The notes under the pieces: generated by a model
What the model was told of the DNA's origin: nothing
Database searches by the model: none
The model's input: the letters and a program-made list of their open reading frames with translations, nothing else
Translations under genes and position numbers: made by a program
Assembly (NCBI RefSeq): GCF_001540865.1
Contig: NC_033624.1
Span: forward strand, 733,238-797,237
DNA length: 64,000 nucleotides
Direction: 5' to 3'
From: Ananas comosus
Lineage: Eukaryota; Streptophyta; Magnoliopsida; Poales; Bromeliaceae
Part shown: piece after piece, positions 38,040 through 49,980 of the stretch
Numbering within the stretch: the first letter of the stretch is position 1
Layout of the letters: each line of letters starts with the position of its first letter

Positions 38040-40311
38040 TGCTTGCGCCCCGGGACAAATCGCGAAGGAGTAAAAAAAAAAAAGGAAAAGCGCTTCGCTT
38101 CCGAGCATCAGGTCGATTTTTCCATTTCCCGATCCATATTATTATATTTTTTCTCCTAATATTTATTTTTTAAATCCAATTTCCTCTATTCTTTTTCCAC
38201 TGCTTCTATTTTTTGCAATTTTTTTAATAATTTTTTGTTGTTGTTCTATTCGGGTGATTCGGTGTGGCTAACTCTCTTAAATCTCGTACTGCATCTCCAC
38301 TATTTTTGTTGTATTTTTTTTGTTCAAAATTTTATTTGCCTTTTTGATAATGTTGTAGTTCTTAGGATCGTAGATCTGAACGTGTTTAATCGATTGGGAT
38401 TGAATTAATTGCGTTCGATCGATTGGGATATACGTGAGGCAAGGTATAGTAATCTTATTACTCGGAATATTGTTTTTGTATTTATGGATTTTTTGTTAAA
38501 TGTAGAAGCACTAGTTATATGCAGAGATGCTACCTTTTCCTCGCAAACACACACAAAAGAGAGAGAGAGAAGAGTATTGAGACCCTCTTAAATAGGTCAT
38601 TTAGAAATAGGCCCTTGAACTATATTTTCTTTGATCAGAGCTGCTAAGTTTTTATGTTTTGATTTATTATTCGAGTTATCTGAGTTCATTGGAATCACTG
38701 TATCCATTGAATTTCACGGCACTAACTACTTTTCAGATAAAGGAATTATGGATTGCGTTACTAAATAATAACCAATAGCTTGTGAAGCCATTAATTTTAA
38801 TAAAATTTGTAAATAATTCGAACCAAAACAAGTGAAAATTGAGGGGACGAGTTCAGGGTTATATCGTATTTGGACATGTCGATAAGAGCTATGTTGTTTG
38901 GGTATGGAAATGGAGTCTTTTGTAGTCTGAGAAGAACATATCAGAGTTAAATGCAATGTTCATTTGGTGATTTTCTTGTTGTTGTTCATAAAAGAGGATA
39001 TTCTTCTAAAGATCACAAAGTGCATTTCCTAACTTGTTATTTTTAAATGTCGTTAATGGTAAAATTTTATGCCCTTGTCATAGTTAGATGTTTGTGAGCG
39101 TTAACTCACTTTATGTAAAGTAGAATCATTCATTTCATTTAATCAACTGACATAACCAATAAAAATTATTTTTGATTCATAGAGTATTTATATGAAAGAG
39201 TTTTTTGTAGGAAAAAAGTTTTTTTTTTCTTTCTTGGAACTTATGTATTACATGGAAGGGGTGAGGAATAAAATTGATGTTGAGTGTTGCTTCGGTTAAT
39301 ATATTCAGTGTATACTCACAGAGTTCTTTTAGATGCAGCTATATGTTTTTCTTCTTTGTTTCCTTTTCTTTTTTATCAGTGCCTTATTGGCAGGGTCTGC
39401 GATAGATCAGAACTAGTTGCCTTGCTATCATGTATTGGAGATGATGAGGTGGTAAACTACTAACTTCATCCCCTTAACTTGGTGATTTGCGACTTGGTAA
39501 TCAGCTTATGTAGACGGGAAAATTTTGTTGCCGACATCAGACAATCAAATATTTTGTCTGACATGCATGAAGGCAGTTATTACCAGAAATGCGTCATGCA
39601 TGTAAGGATTACAGAAACTAAATGTGATACATTTTATGGTGCTATCTCTTCTTTCCTGTGTGCTGGACAAAGGGCCTTTCGGAGGCATTGGAATCTTGGC
39701 CCGAGCGAAGGTCTGCAGACGCTTGTTAAAACTGTGGATCTCAGTCCCATATGGAAGTGTTTGTGGAGCACTTCAAAGTTCAAACTGTTTAATTCGGTGT
39801 GTTTGCGTATAGTTTATTTATACATCAGATTGGGTATATACAAAGCAATCAACATGCCAATGGGCCTTGAAGCAGTAGGTATCAATTTTAGGCTTGTGAA
39901 ACAGCTGTAAGGCTAGCTAAGATAGCACTTGCTTAGAAAATCATGCGGCTTAATATGTATCCACTTTCAGAATGAGAATCCAGGGGCTAAACATCTTGGT
40001 TAAACAATTCCGTTTGTAGGTTAGATGAGAGATGAATTCATTCAGAATATGCATAACTGGATATCCGTTGCCTGAATATTTAAGATATTAGTACTTTGTG
40101 GTTAGATAATTCGATTTTACTTAATTTCTGCTGTATGAACCATTTATGTGTCAGCGGGGTTTGATGAATGGTTGCTCGTATTACCTACTATAACCTAAAC
40201 CCAAGCGATCCCTCATAATTTATTGCATATAAACCTGTTGATCTGACCCTCTACCTCTGATAAATTATCTATCTTGTTCATTATTTTTCGTTGTGTTTTG
40301 CCATATTTTAG
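38040..40311 (+). other. COX5C leader exon and 2.2-kb 5' UTR intron
   Basis: A probable leader exon ends at 38111 (GCATCAG|GTCGAT). The acceptor TATTTTAG ends at 40311, giving a 2200-bp leader intron 18 bases before the ATG. Leader introns are known in Arabidopsis COX5c genes, where they raise expression. The exact 5' end is not visible. Small ORFs inside the intron show no protein-like features. Confidence 0.65.
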
Positions 40312-40329
40312 GTGGAAAAGAAGGATCTA

Positions 40330-40524
40330 ATGGCCGCACACAAGATTGCTCATGCCACCCTGAAGGGGCCCAGCGTCGTGAAGGAGATCTGCATCGGACT
40401 AACGCTAGGGCTTTTCGCAGGCAGCCTGTGGAAGATGCATCACTGGAACGAACAGAGGAAGACGAGGGCTTTCTATGATATGCTGGAAAAGGGCGAGATC
40501 AGTGTCGTTGTTGCCGAAGAATAA
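40330..40524 (+). CDS. COX5C: Cytochrome c oxidase subunit 5C
   Basis: Nuclear-encoded small subunit of mitochondrial complex IV. The 64-aa product lies in one coding exon; rice COX5C is 63 aa as I recall it. Conserved HATLKGPSVVKEICIG is followed by one membrane helix (ICIGLTLGLFAGSLW) and the C-terminal WKMHHWNEQRKTRAFYDMLEKG block. The Met at 40330 is chosen because family proteins start four to seven residues before HATLKG. The upstream in-frame codons to 40312 contain no ATG and belong to the leader. Confidence 0.96.
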   Translation: MAAHKIAHATLKGPSVVKEICIGLTLGLFAGSLWKMHHWNEQRKTRAFYDMLEKGEISVVVAEE

Positions 40525-42032
40525 AATAATTCTTTCTTCTATGTGACATTCTCCCTGTTTAGAATCCATGCAAGGGTCAGTTGGAATTTCATCAGTTTGT
40601 AATAAGCTTAGACATTTTCACGTGCACAAATTGCTCATTTTTCATTGATGATTCGCTCGTTGTATGTAGTTCTATCAATGCATAATTTTTGGAATGTGGG
40701 CTTGTTTTGGTTTTAAACTTGTGAAGAAGAGAATCGGGTGAATCATTCAATTGTTATAGAGTTTCTACTTAAATTCATTTACGAAGTTTTTCATGTTAAA
40801 AAAATTTTGTGCATGGTTTCTGCTATCAACATCCAAAACATGTTGGTTATCTATGGACCTCATAATCCGAAAAAAATTACGTTGTAGTCGTGCTAGATCA
40901 AAGCTCGTTTTTAAGCTCAAATTAATGGTGTTTCCTTACAAAAGATGGCATGATTATTTATTTGCAATAAGACTAAAAAGATCCTTTTGTAGCCAAAAGC
41001 TCAAAAGAGTTAATGTCTCTTTTATGGAAAAGGCCATCAATTAAAAATTTATTTCGTGATCAAATAAATGATAAAGATCACCTGTGATATCTTACTTTGT
41101 GGCCTTAGCCTAGATTCGAGCCAATCACTTGTTGGACCCATTCATGCATTTCTCATATTTTTGTGAGCCTACCCAAAGCTTCCTTTTTAATTTCCTAGTG
41201 AAACAGAGATGCCCATGCAAAACACCTCTTTTGCATTTAAGGAAAAAGGTGAAACAAAAGCCAATTCTCATAATCTTATATAATAACTATGTTAATTTTT
41301 TATTAGAGTTAACCCTTTTTCGACATTTGGAATTAAGACCTGGGACTAAAATGCATCTTTAACTTTCTAGTCATGCATGGATTCCTTGTCTCTTTTTTGG
41401 GTAACAAAGCTTTGTTTCACCACTACTTATTCTCTAATTAATAAGCAATTTTTATGCACACCACCATTAATGGAGGTGGAAAAGGCTAAGCAAATCACTA
41501 TGTCATTTAACATCTAGTTCAAATAATTAAAATCTATTATGTCGTATAATTAATTAACTTCCTCATATGAAAATAAAATGGCGAATAAAGTCATATATTT
41601 GAAGGAAAAGAACTTCAGTAAAAAACTTTCCAAAGGCGTCTAAAACTGAATGAACTATTATACTTAAAAAAGATCTAAGCACCTAGTTTAAGAGCTAATT
41701 TTACACTTAATCCAAATTCTAATTAAAAAGTTATTTTTGTAAGTACGAAGGGCGCACTATAAATATTAGTAGGTACTCTAATTGAAATTAGCAAATATTT
41801 GAGAGCATCAAAAAGTTTCATTTTACGATAAGGTAGCCTATAGTTTTCGGAACTTGTAGACCTAATACCTTTTTATATCTTACTTATTCTCTTATGATAA
41901 CATAAAAAAAATTAAACAATGCATAAACTTCACTTTCGTATCTTCATCAACTCCTAATTTATTAATTTTTTTTTTTGCAATCACACTAAGCTTGCTTTAA
42001 TTTAATAATAATGCATGCACTTTAAAGTTCCC

Positions 42033-42098
<66 letters not shown>

Positions 42099-42345
42099 AG
42101 AGACCAAATGATAAGTGTTGTGATTCAATGAAAACCAAAAGATTGGTATTGAACAAAAATAAATAAATAAATAAATAATAAAATGAGACACGTCAAAAAG
42201 AGAATCCGAGATATGTGTGTCGCCTATAAACAGTATAGTCAAGAGGGGAGGCACACGCACGTGTGAACAGTACTTAACCACATTGGTCTCGACCCGGCGC
42301 ACGAATCTCGAGGCAAGCTGTGATCTTCACTCTTTTTATAGCTTA
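40525..42345. other. Intergenic; 3' flank of COX5C and (GA)n tract
   Basis: No gene is seen. A long (GA)n microsatellite lies at about 42037-42090 and a small AAAT run at 42160-42178. Confidence 0.5.
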
Positions 42346-42377
42346 ACTAGTGGAGTTACCCGTGCATTGCGACGGGC
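42346..42377 (-). mobile_element. Helitron-like 3' terminus (minus orientation)
   Basis: Read on the minus strand, a hairpin with stem CCCGT/ACGGG (42359-42376) is followed by a short spacer and CTAG (42347-42350), then T. This is the classic Helitron 3' layout. The element would extend to higher coordinates, perhaps through the GC-richer block at 42580-42700; its 5' end was not identified. Confidence 0.6.
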
Positions 42378-42699
42378 TAATATTATAGAAGATAAAAAAT
42401 TGACAAAATTAAAATTTTAAAATTTTTTAACTTAGATATATACAAATGTGGCAAAAGTTATAACAACAAATAAATTATATATAACAATAATAAAAGTTAC
42501 AACAGTAAATAGATATATATATTTTTTTAACGATTTGTTTAGATAAAAATAAATCATATAAATATATTAATTAGAAAGTGGGCGGATGGGAAGACGAAAC
42601 ATTAAATAGAGATGAGATGGGAAGGCGAAGCATCAAAGAGTGTGGAGAGGGGGTGAAGGAGGAATTGCCATGTGGCAATTTCCATGAGAAATAATGTAT

Positions 42700-44030
42700 A
42701 GGAATAGATTACTTAATTGATGTATTTATTTATTTTCTTGTGTTTTTATTTTTATTCTTGTTATATTTTAATTTACGATTAATTTCATACAAATCTCTAT
42801 AAATATAGTAAAATATAAATATATTTCTATAAAATTTAATTTTTATATATTATTTTTATAAAAATCATGTTTCTATCGTTACAATCCGTTAGAAAATTTT
42901 AGTTATCTATGAGTTAAATACTGAATTCTTATTAGTTTATAAAATAACTTGATATATTTGTCTCTCTTATATTATACTCTTTGAGTTTCGGAGAGACATA
43001 TTTATAATGACAAAATTAATATTTCATGTAAAATATAAGCAGTTCAATAACAGTAATAAATCAGAAGAATATATTTAAAAATATTCATAATTTTTATAAA
43101 GATAATATATAAAAGTTGAAGTTTATAGTAATATATTTGTAATTTACTGTGTGTTTACTGAGACATGTATGTATTTAACCCTTCAATTTATGTAAGATTA
43201 GTGCATGTTCTCTGGTTGTACGGAGGGGGCAAGAGTCCACTGGAGTTGTTAGAAGCATGTTGCAGCACAACTTGGAGAGACAAAAAAAATACAAATATAA
43301 GACACAAATAGGAGCCTAATAAACAATTTTGGCACTATCATGTGAATTAATTTAACTCAACCCGAATATATCGGCTTGACCGCATGGGACCCAACAAAGA
43401 CACTAATTAAAAAAAATTCTTAATAAATTATCTATAGAATGATTGTTTTAGTTATTTTTTTCTAAATTAAAAAAAATGATAAAGCAGCTGGTGCAAGCGA
43501 TCTTTTGATTAAAATATATGAGCATAAGGTTGGTCTAACTATATTTCTTTGAAAATTCAAGTACAATATATAGTTCAAATCAAAATTTACAAGCTACATG
43601 AGCTGTATATAAAAAATAATCATTTTTTTAATGAGCCTAAAAATTGTTTTTTGTTTCTACCTCTATGATTTCGATCTTTTATGGTAAAAAAGCTTCTTTT
43701 TATATGAATATGCATAATTAAAATATAAAAAATGCTGAGCCTACAATCAAAAAAAGTTGTAATATTTACAATCACTAATTTAATAGTTTTAAAAGTTTAA
43801 CCAATCTTTTTTTTTATTTTTAGTCAAAAAATAATAATAAAACTAGTATAGTATAATAAAATTATAAAATTATAATGTAAATTGGATCGTAAATCTAACA
43901 TTATTATTAAAATACATACGAGTAACCAAGTCATTTTATCGAAAAAGTTTTATGTAGTGTACAAAAAGTCGGTTGAGTACCTGCATTGATTATGAACCCA
44001 AAAACCAAGTACATGAAGCACTGCATTAAT
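42700..44030. other. AT-rich intergenic DNA, no gene seen
   Basis: Low-complexity AT-rich sequence, possibly the body of the minus-strand Helitron in its first part. No coding exon is supported. Confidence 0.45.
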
Positions 44031-44033
44031 GCC

Positions 44034-44304
44034 TCTCTCTCTCTCTCTCTCTCTCTCTCATCTCGTCTCATATAATATATTATATATATATATTATATAT
44101 ATATAAGTGAGGCTTACATGCTATCGAAGCACGGAGCCTCCGTGCTTCCAAGCTCGTTTTCGATGTTGCGACTTTCGATCGTCGATCGGACTCGTTAACT
44201 TGATCTATAGTATTTGGAGTACCTAGAAAATAAATTTTATTATTTTCGATATCATTTGCTAGTGATCGAATGGGCTCAAATCAACCAATTTATATATATA
44301 TATA
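44034..44304. mobile_element. Single arm of a microsatellite-ended foldback MITE
   Basis: (CT)n(TA)n is followed by a 5' arm (about 44105-44285: GTGAGGCTTACATGCTATCG..., with the AGCACGGAG/CTCCGTGCT hairpin) nearly identical to 44305-44480 but missing scattered single bases. It ends in (TA)n. There is no matching 3' arm. Confidence 0.65.
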
Positions 44305-44956
44305 TAGAGTGAGGCTACTAATGCTATCGGAAGCACGGAGTTTTCCGTGTCCAACTCGTTTTCGGAGTGTTGCGACTTTCGAATCGTCGATCGGCTCCGT
44401 TAAACTTGATCTATAGTATTTGGAGTACCTAGAAAATAAATTTTATTATTTTTCGATATCATTTCCCTAGTGATCGAATGGGCTCCAAATCAACGATTGA
44501 CTCTGTTAGACTTGATCTATATTATTGAAAGTATTTGAAAATCAAATTTTATAATTTTTCGTCATCATTTACCTATCAAACGAGTGCTCTAAAAATAAAT
44601 GGTGGAAAATAAAAATCTCATAAAAAATATTGATAAAAAATTTAAATTTAAAATCAGAGGTACTAATCTTATTCTAAATAATAAAAAAAAATTTGATAAA
44701 AAGTTTATTAAATTTGGATTGTTTTACACCGTTAATTCACAAACGTATCACATCGGCCATTAAAATTGTCATTTTTGAGACCTTTTGATCACTAGTCAAA
44801 TAATATCGAAAAATTATAAAATTTAGTTTTCAAATATTTTCAATAGTATAGATTAAGTTTAACGGAGCCGATTATTGATTTGAAAGTCGTATCATAAAAA
44901 ACAACTTGATAGCACGGAGGCCTCGTGCTACCGATAGTATACCAGCCTTGTTCTAT
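44305..44956. mobile_element. Foldback MITE copy 2 (full)
   Basis: The left arm opens AGAGTGAGGCTACTAATGC with an AGCACGGAG hairpin and runs about 180 bp. The right arm (from about 44760) is its imperfect reverse complement, ending near ACCAGCCTTGTTCT. It is bordered by (TA)n and (TA)n(GA)n. No coding capacity. Confidence 0.7.
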
Positions 44957-45533
44957 ATATAGAGAGAGAGAGTGAGTAGGTCTACTATGATCTTATGAGT
45001 ATAGTCATTCGTACTCATAAATTATTTTCGATGATGAAACTTTCAAATCAATTATCAATTCCGTTAAATATGATCTAAAATATTTAAAACCTTTAAAAAA
45101 TAAATTTCGTAATTTTTCGAAATCATAATAAAAATCTATCAAACGAGCATAAAATGAACGATAAAAAACGAACAATGTTCTAAAAATGAATGATTAGATA
45201 TTTCAATTTCAAATCGAAATTATTAATCTTTATCTAAGTAGTGAATAGGATTTTCTATAAAAAATTCAACTCATTCTAATTCTTTTGCACCGTTAAACTA
45301 GCAAATATTTTATACCGGCCGTTAAAAATTGTCAATTGTGTAACATTTTGATTGTAAGGTAAATGGTATCGAAAAATTATGAAATTTGATTTTTATAAGT
45401 TTTAAATGGTCTAAATAATGTTTAACGGTATGAATCGTCGATTCACAAGCTCTATCATTAAAAATGACTTATGAGTACGAGAGCAATCGTACTTATAAGA
45501 GTATAATAGCAGGACTCTTTCTCTCTATATTCT
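44957..45533. mobile_element. Foldback MITE copy 3 (TATGAGTA subfamily)
   Basis: Starts with GA repeats then GTGAGTAGGTCTACTATGA; ends with the complementary GAGTATAATAGCAGGACTC followed by CT repeats. The subterminal hairpin differs from the AGCACGGAG copies. The arms are about 200 bp. Confidence 0.7.
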
Positions 45534-45539
45534 CTCTCT

Positions 45540-45819
45540 CTATATAGAGAGAAAGAGTCCGGCTACTATACTATCAATAATATTGAATTCTTGATACTAT
45601 CAAATTTTCTGCCGGTAGATCTACCATTTAATCATTTTTATCTGCTAGATTATACTATTCAACTAACCACCCACTCAATTCTAGAAAATCACTATCATTC
45701 TAACCACACATCCTTTCATTCAACGGTCGAAAATTCGATAACCCAAAGCGTTTGGTACTATCAATAGTGTAGTAGCATAATTCATATATATATATATATA
45801 NAAATATTTACCATCTTAC

Positions 45820-45867
<48 letters not shown>

Positions 45868-46110
45868 GGTTGGAATACTATCAATAACATCAAGTTATTG
45901 GTGCTATTAGTTTTTAACCCTTGAATTGAGAAATGTGCGGTTATGATGATGTGGGCCCATTAGATTGAGCGGGTAGTTAGTTGAATAGTATAATCTAATG
46001 GGTAAAAAAAAAAAATAGTGGATTAAATCTAATTAATAGTGAAAAATTTGATAGCATCAAACTCGTAGTGCTATCGATAGTATCTCAGCCGGACTCTCTC
46101 TCTCTCTCTC
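45540..46110. mobile_element. Foldback MITE copy 4 (CTATCAATA subfamily), split by (TA)n and an N
   Basis: Left end GAGAAAGAGTCCGGCTACTA, right end complementary CTATCGATAGTATCTCAGCC then GGACTC and CT repeats. The arms also share AATTTGATAGCATCAA-type sequence. The centre is (TA)n with a single N at 45801, so the middle is unresolved. Confidence 0.65.
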
Positions 46111-46191
46111 CGACGCCCCTCGGACAGACCCCCCCTCTCACTACTCCCAAGAAGCACCCGTCCTCCCCTCTCCTCTCTCTCTCTCTAATAT

Positions 46192-46223
<32 letters not shown>

Positions 46224-46597
46224 GCAGGGCTGCTGTGCTCTCAGGAGCACGGAGGCTCCGTGCTCCTGAGCCGTTTTCGATGCTGGAATTTCGAATCGAC
46301 GATCGGCTCTGTTAGACTAATTGATCTAGCGCATTTGAAGTTTCTAGAAAATAATTTTTGCGATTTTTTGATATCATTTACCTAGTGATCGAAAGGATAC
46401 AAAATTCATAATTTAATGTAATAATCCACTATCAAGTTTAACGGTGTAGAAGTATTCAAATCAGATAAAATTTTAATACAAAATTCTTTATACTATCTAT
46501 AACAAGATCAATATTTCTGATCGAAAATTTTAGTGCTATATCACCACTTTTTATAGGATTTTTATTTTTAGTCGTTAAAAATTCTTGATTTTGAATC

Positions 46598-46600
<3 letters not shown>
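46224..46600. mobile_element. Foldback MITE copy 5 (truncated), with a 31-bp perfect palindrome
   Basis: Starts AGCAGGGCTGCTGTG after (TA)n. Bases 46240-46270 form a perfect palindrome of two 15-bp arms (CTCAGGAGCACGGAG) around one base. The right arm is missing; sequence stops at a new (TA)n(GA)n tract. Confidence 0.7.
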
Positions 46601-46603
<3 letters not shown>

Positions 46604-46661
<58 letters not shown>

Positions 46662-47216
46662 TGAGGCTACTATGCTTCTGGAAGCACGGAGCCTTCCGTG
46701 CTTTCAGGTCGTTTTCGATGTTGTGACTTTCGAATCATCGATCGGCTCCGTTAAAATTAATCTAGAGTATTTGAAGTATCTAAAAAATAAATTTTGCAAT
46801 TTTTCGATATTATTTACCTAGTGAACTATGGGGCTCAAAATCAACGGCTGAAAATAAAAATCTTACAAAACGTGATAATATGATATTAAAATTTTAGATC
46901 AAAGATATTGATTTTGTTTTATGTAGTATAAAGAATTTTCTATCAAAATTTCACGTGATTGGGATATTTCTACACCGTTAAACTTGCAAACGGCTCACCA
47001 CGGCCATTAAAATTATTGATTTTGAGTACCTTCGATCACTAGGCAAATGATATCGAAAAATCATAAAATTTATTTTCTAAGTACTTCAAATACTTTAGAT
47101 CAAGTTTAACGGAGCCGATCGACGATTTGAAAGTCACAACATTGAAAATGATCTGGAAGCACGGAAGGCACTATACTTCCACAAGCATAGTAGCTTTACT
47201 CTCTCTCTCTCTCTCT

Positions 47217-47252
<36 letters not shown>
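46604..47252. mobile_element. Foldback MITE copy 6 (best-preserved)
   Basis: (TA)n(GA)n, then the element 46660-47200, then (CT)n(TA)n, so the microsatellites are themselves arranged as inverted termini. The left arm GTGAGGCTACTATGCTTCTG pairs with the reverse complement of the right arm (AAAGCTACTATGCTTGTGG) over roughly 200 bp, including GATCGGCTCCGTTAAA and the ATTTTTCGATAT block. Confidence 0.75.
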
Positions 47253-47255
<3 letters not shown>

Positions 47256-48143
47256 GGATCTGACTTGGATCCTCACACTCAGCGGCACATAGCAACATGA
47301 TATAAAACACTATCAAAAAAGGATAAATAATGTTTTGAGATATAAAAAGTTATAGAACTCTCAATTTAAACTTTGATAGATTCTACGTAGGTAACAGTAT
47401 CCCCAACAACGGAGCTAAAGTACTAGTACTAGCTAATTAATCCTAAATGACCTTCCCCGACAATGAGAGGACTAGGTACGTACAGCTAGCATAGAACCAC
47501 ACGTCAACACCTAGCTAGCTAGCTAGAACAATATTGTTTTTTTTTTTGAAAAAAAAAATTATTGTAGGAATGGAGTATACTGATGGTGCTCTTCGGTGTA
47601 AACGTGTATGCATGATACATGATGCGCATACAGTGATCACTGATAAAAGTGGAGAATCGATCGGTTCTAGCACAAATAATAATAAATTTGTTAATTAAAT
47701 TTAAAATTTAATTATTTCATATTTATATCTATGTTAAACAAAATGAATAATATATATATATATATTAACAAAGTAAAAAAAAAATATATTTTTTCTTTAA
47801 AATAAGAACAGAATAGAAGAGAGAGAGAGAGAGAGGGCATCTGTGTTCATGTACATGCATGTAACATGGTCTCGTGTGGTCACCATCGTTGCCGGATACA
47901 CAGGAGAGAGAGAGAGAGAGAGACAGAGAGAGACAGAGAGATAGAAAGATAGATCCCATGCGTCACACCACTCACTACCACCTGAGAAAAAAGCCAAATG
48001 CTTTTCCTCACGAGGAAATGTACTCGAAATGTTCTTTAGAGCTAGAAAAATGCTATTTGTATTCTCGGTATTGAGTGCACATTTTACATATTTAAAATTA
48101 AAAAAATTAAAAGTGTAGTAAAAATATTCTAATCATAAAAAAT
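47253..48143. other. Intergenic spacer between MITE copies
   Basis: No gene seen. It contains (GA)n at 47818-47834 and 47904-47942, (TA)n at 47750-47764, and a CTAGCTAG run at 47512-47524. Confidence 0.5.
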
Positions 48144-48147
48144 TGAG

Positions 48148-48149
<2 letters not shown>

Positions 48150-48192
<43 letters not shown>

Positions 48193-48580
48193 CAGAATTA
48201 CTATGCTCTCAGGAGCACGAAAGTCTCCGTGCTCCCGAGTCATTTTCGATGATGGAATTTTCGAATCGACGATCGGATCTGTTAAACTTGATCTAGCGTA
48301 TTTGAAGTTTCTAGAAAATATTTTTTGCGATTTTTCGATATCATTTACCTAGTGATCGAAAGGATTCAAAATCAATAATTTTTAATGATTGATATCTACC
48401 GTTTTCAAGTTTAACGGTATAGAAATATTCAAATCAGGTAAAATTTTGATACAAAATTTTTTATACTATCTAAAACAAGATCAATATTTTTGATCGATAT
48501 CTGAGTCCTTTTTGGAAACTCGTAAGCCTCCGTGCTCCTGAGCCGAAGGCTTCCATGCTCCTGAGCACAGTAAGTCCTGC
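48150..48580. mobile_element. Foldback MITE copy 7
   Basis: After (TA)n, the left arm AGCAGAATTACTATGCTCTC carries the CTCAGGAGCACG hairpin. It is related to copy 5 over its length (ATCTAGCGTATTTGAAGTTT..., ATTTTTCGATATCATTTACC). The right end is short and rearranged (CTCCGTGCTCCTGAGC repeated near 48530-48565). Confidence 0.65.
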
Positions 48581-48587
48581 TCTATAT

Positions 48588-49090
48588 ATGCTCTCAGGAG
48601 CACGGAGGCTTTCGTGCTCCGGAGACGTTTTGATGATGGAATTTTCGAATCGACGATCGGCTCCGCTATGCTTGATCTAGCGTATTTGAAGCTTCTAGAA
48701 AATGATTTTTATGATTTTTCGATATCATTTAACTAGCAATCGAAAGGATTTAAAATCAATAATTTTTAACGGCTGAAAATAAAAATCCTATAAAAAGTGG
48801 TGATATAGCACTAAAATTTTCGATTAAAAATATTGATCTTGTTGTAGATAGTATAACAAATTTTGTATCAAAATTTTATATGATTTGAATACTTCTACAC
48901 CGTTAAACTTGAAAACGGCAGATATCAATACTTAAAAATTATTGATTTTGAATTTTTTCGATCACTAGGTAAATGATATCAAAAAATCGCAAAAATTATT
49001 TTCTAGAAACTTCAAATACCCTAGATCAAGTCTCAAGGAACCGATCATCGATTCGAAAGTTTCATCATCGAAAACGGCTCAGGAGCACGG
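48588..49090. mobile_element. Foldback MITE copy 8, cut off by an N
   Basis: Directly follows copy 7. The left arm CTCTCAGGAGCACGGAGGC pairs with the right arm ending AACGGCTCAGGAGCACGG, where the N at 49091 replaces the expected hairpin and end. A long (CT)n(TA)n tract follows (49107-49184). Confidence 0.7.
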
Positions 49091-49096
49091 NCCACA

Positions 49097-49184
<88 letters not shown>

Positions 49185-49187
<3 letters not shown>

Positions 49188-49980
49188 TAGATGTATAAAT
49201 AGTATTGCGGTAAAAATAATATGCTATTTGTATACTCGGTCTACCATAGTAAAATTTAAAGGCCTATTTATCTTAGGATTATTATTTTTGTCTTTGTTCT
49301 ATCAATTTGGTTTTAGATTTTATAAATTTTATGATGAAAAAAAATATAAAGATTTATATTTATATGTAAGTATGCAAGTCTGTTTTCAACGAGAAATCAC
49401 ATAGATGTGATATTTTAGATTGTATATATAAAAAAATAAAAAAATATTTATATTACATATTGTAACATACCACAAGTATTTTATAAGATAATTATATACC
49501 AACATTTTTAGGGACTTGCTGCTGTGTTTTTCTTTTTCTCCTAATATGTAAGAAGAATATATGCTGTCAACATATTTCTTTTCTTTTTCTGCACGAGGCA
49601 TTTGTGAATTCTTGTATACTAAATTCTCAAAGCAGTGTGGTTAGCAAGTTCTCCGAAGAGAAATGCTTGTTTTAAATTCTATAAAATATTATTTTATAGA
49701 TTATAGTATATTAATTAACTTATATACCACTTTTAAGAAATAGCACGAATAAATTAAAAAAACTTTTATGTTATGAGTTATAATATATCAATAACATGAA
49801 GAATAACATGAGTTGAGCTTCTGTACTTTTAAAAACACGCATAAGAGCATTTTCGGTAGGCATTATTAGCGGTGTGCTCCGTCAAATTTTTTATTAGTAT
49901 TGTACAAATATTGAGATGATTCGATAAATTAAAATATCACAAACATGTTGAGCTCCCATACTTTTAACAGTATAGTAGCT
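49185..49980. other. AT-rich spacer, no gene seen
   Basis: AT-rich sequence between the MITE chain and the retroposon at 49991. No supported feature. Confidence 0.45.

Noticed and set aside
39479..39910. 143-codon frame in the COX5C leader intron
   Set aside because: No recognisable motif, biased AT-rich composition and no splice sites linking it to COX5C.
40312..40329. Upstream extension of COX5C (six codons)
   Set aside because: It begins at GTG right after the acceptor; family proteins start at the Met at 40330.
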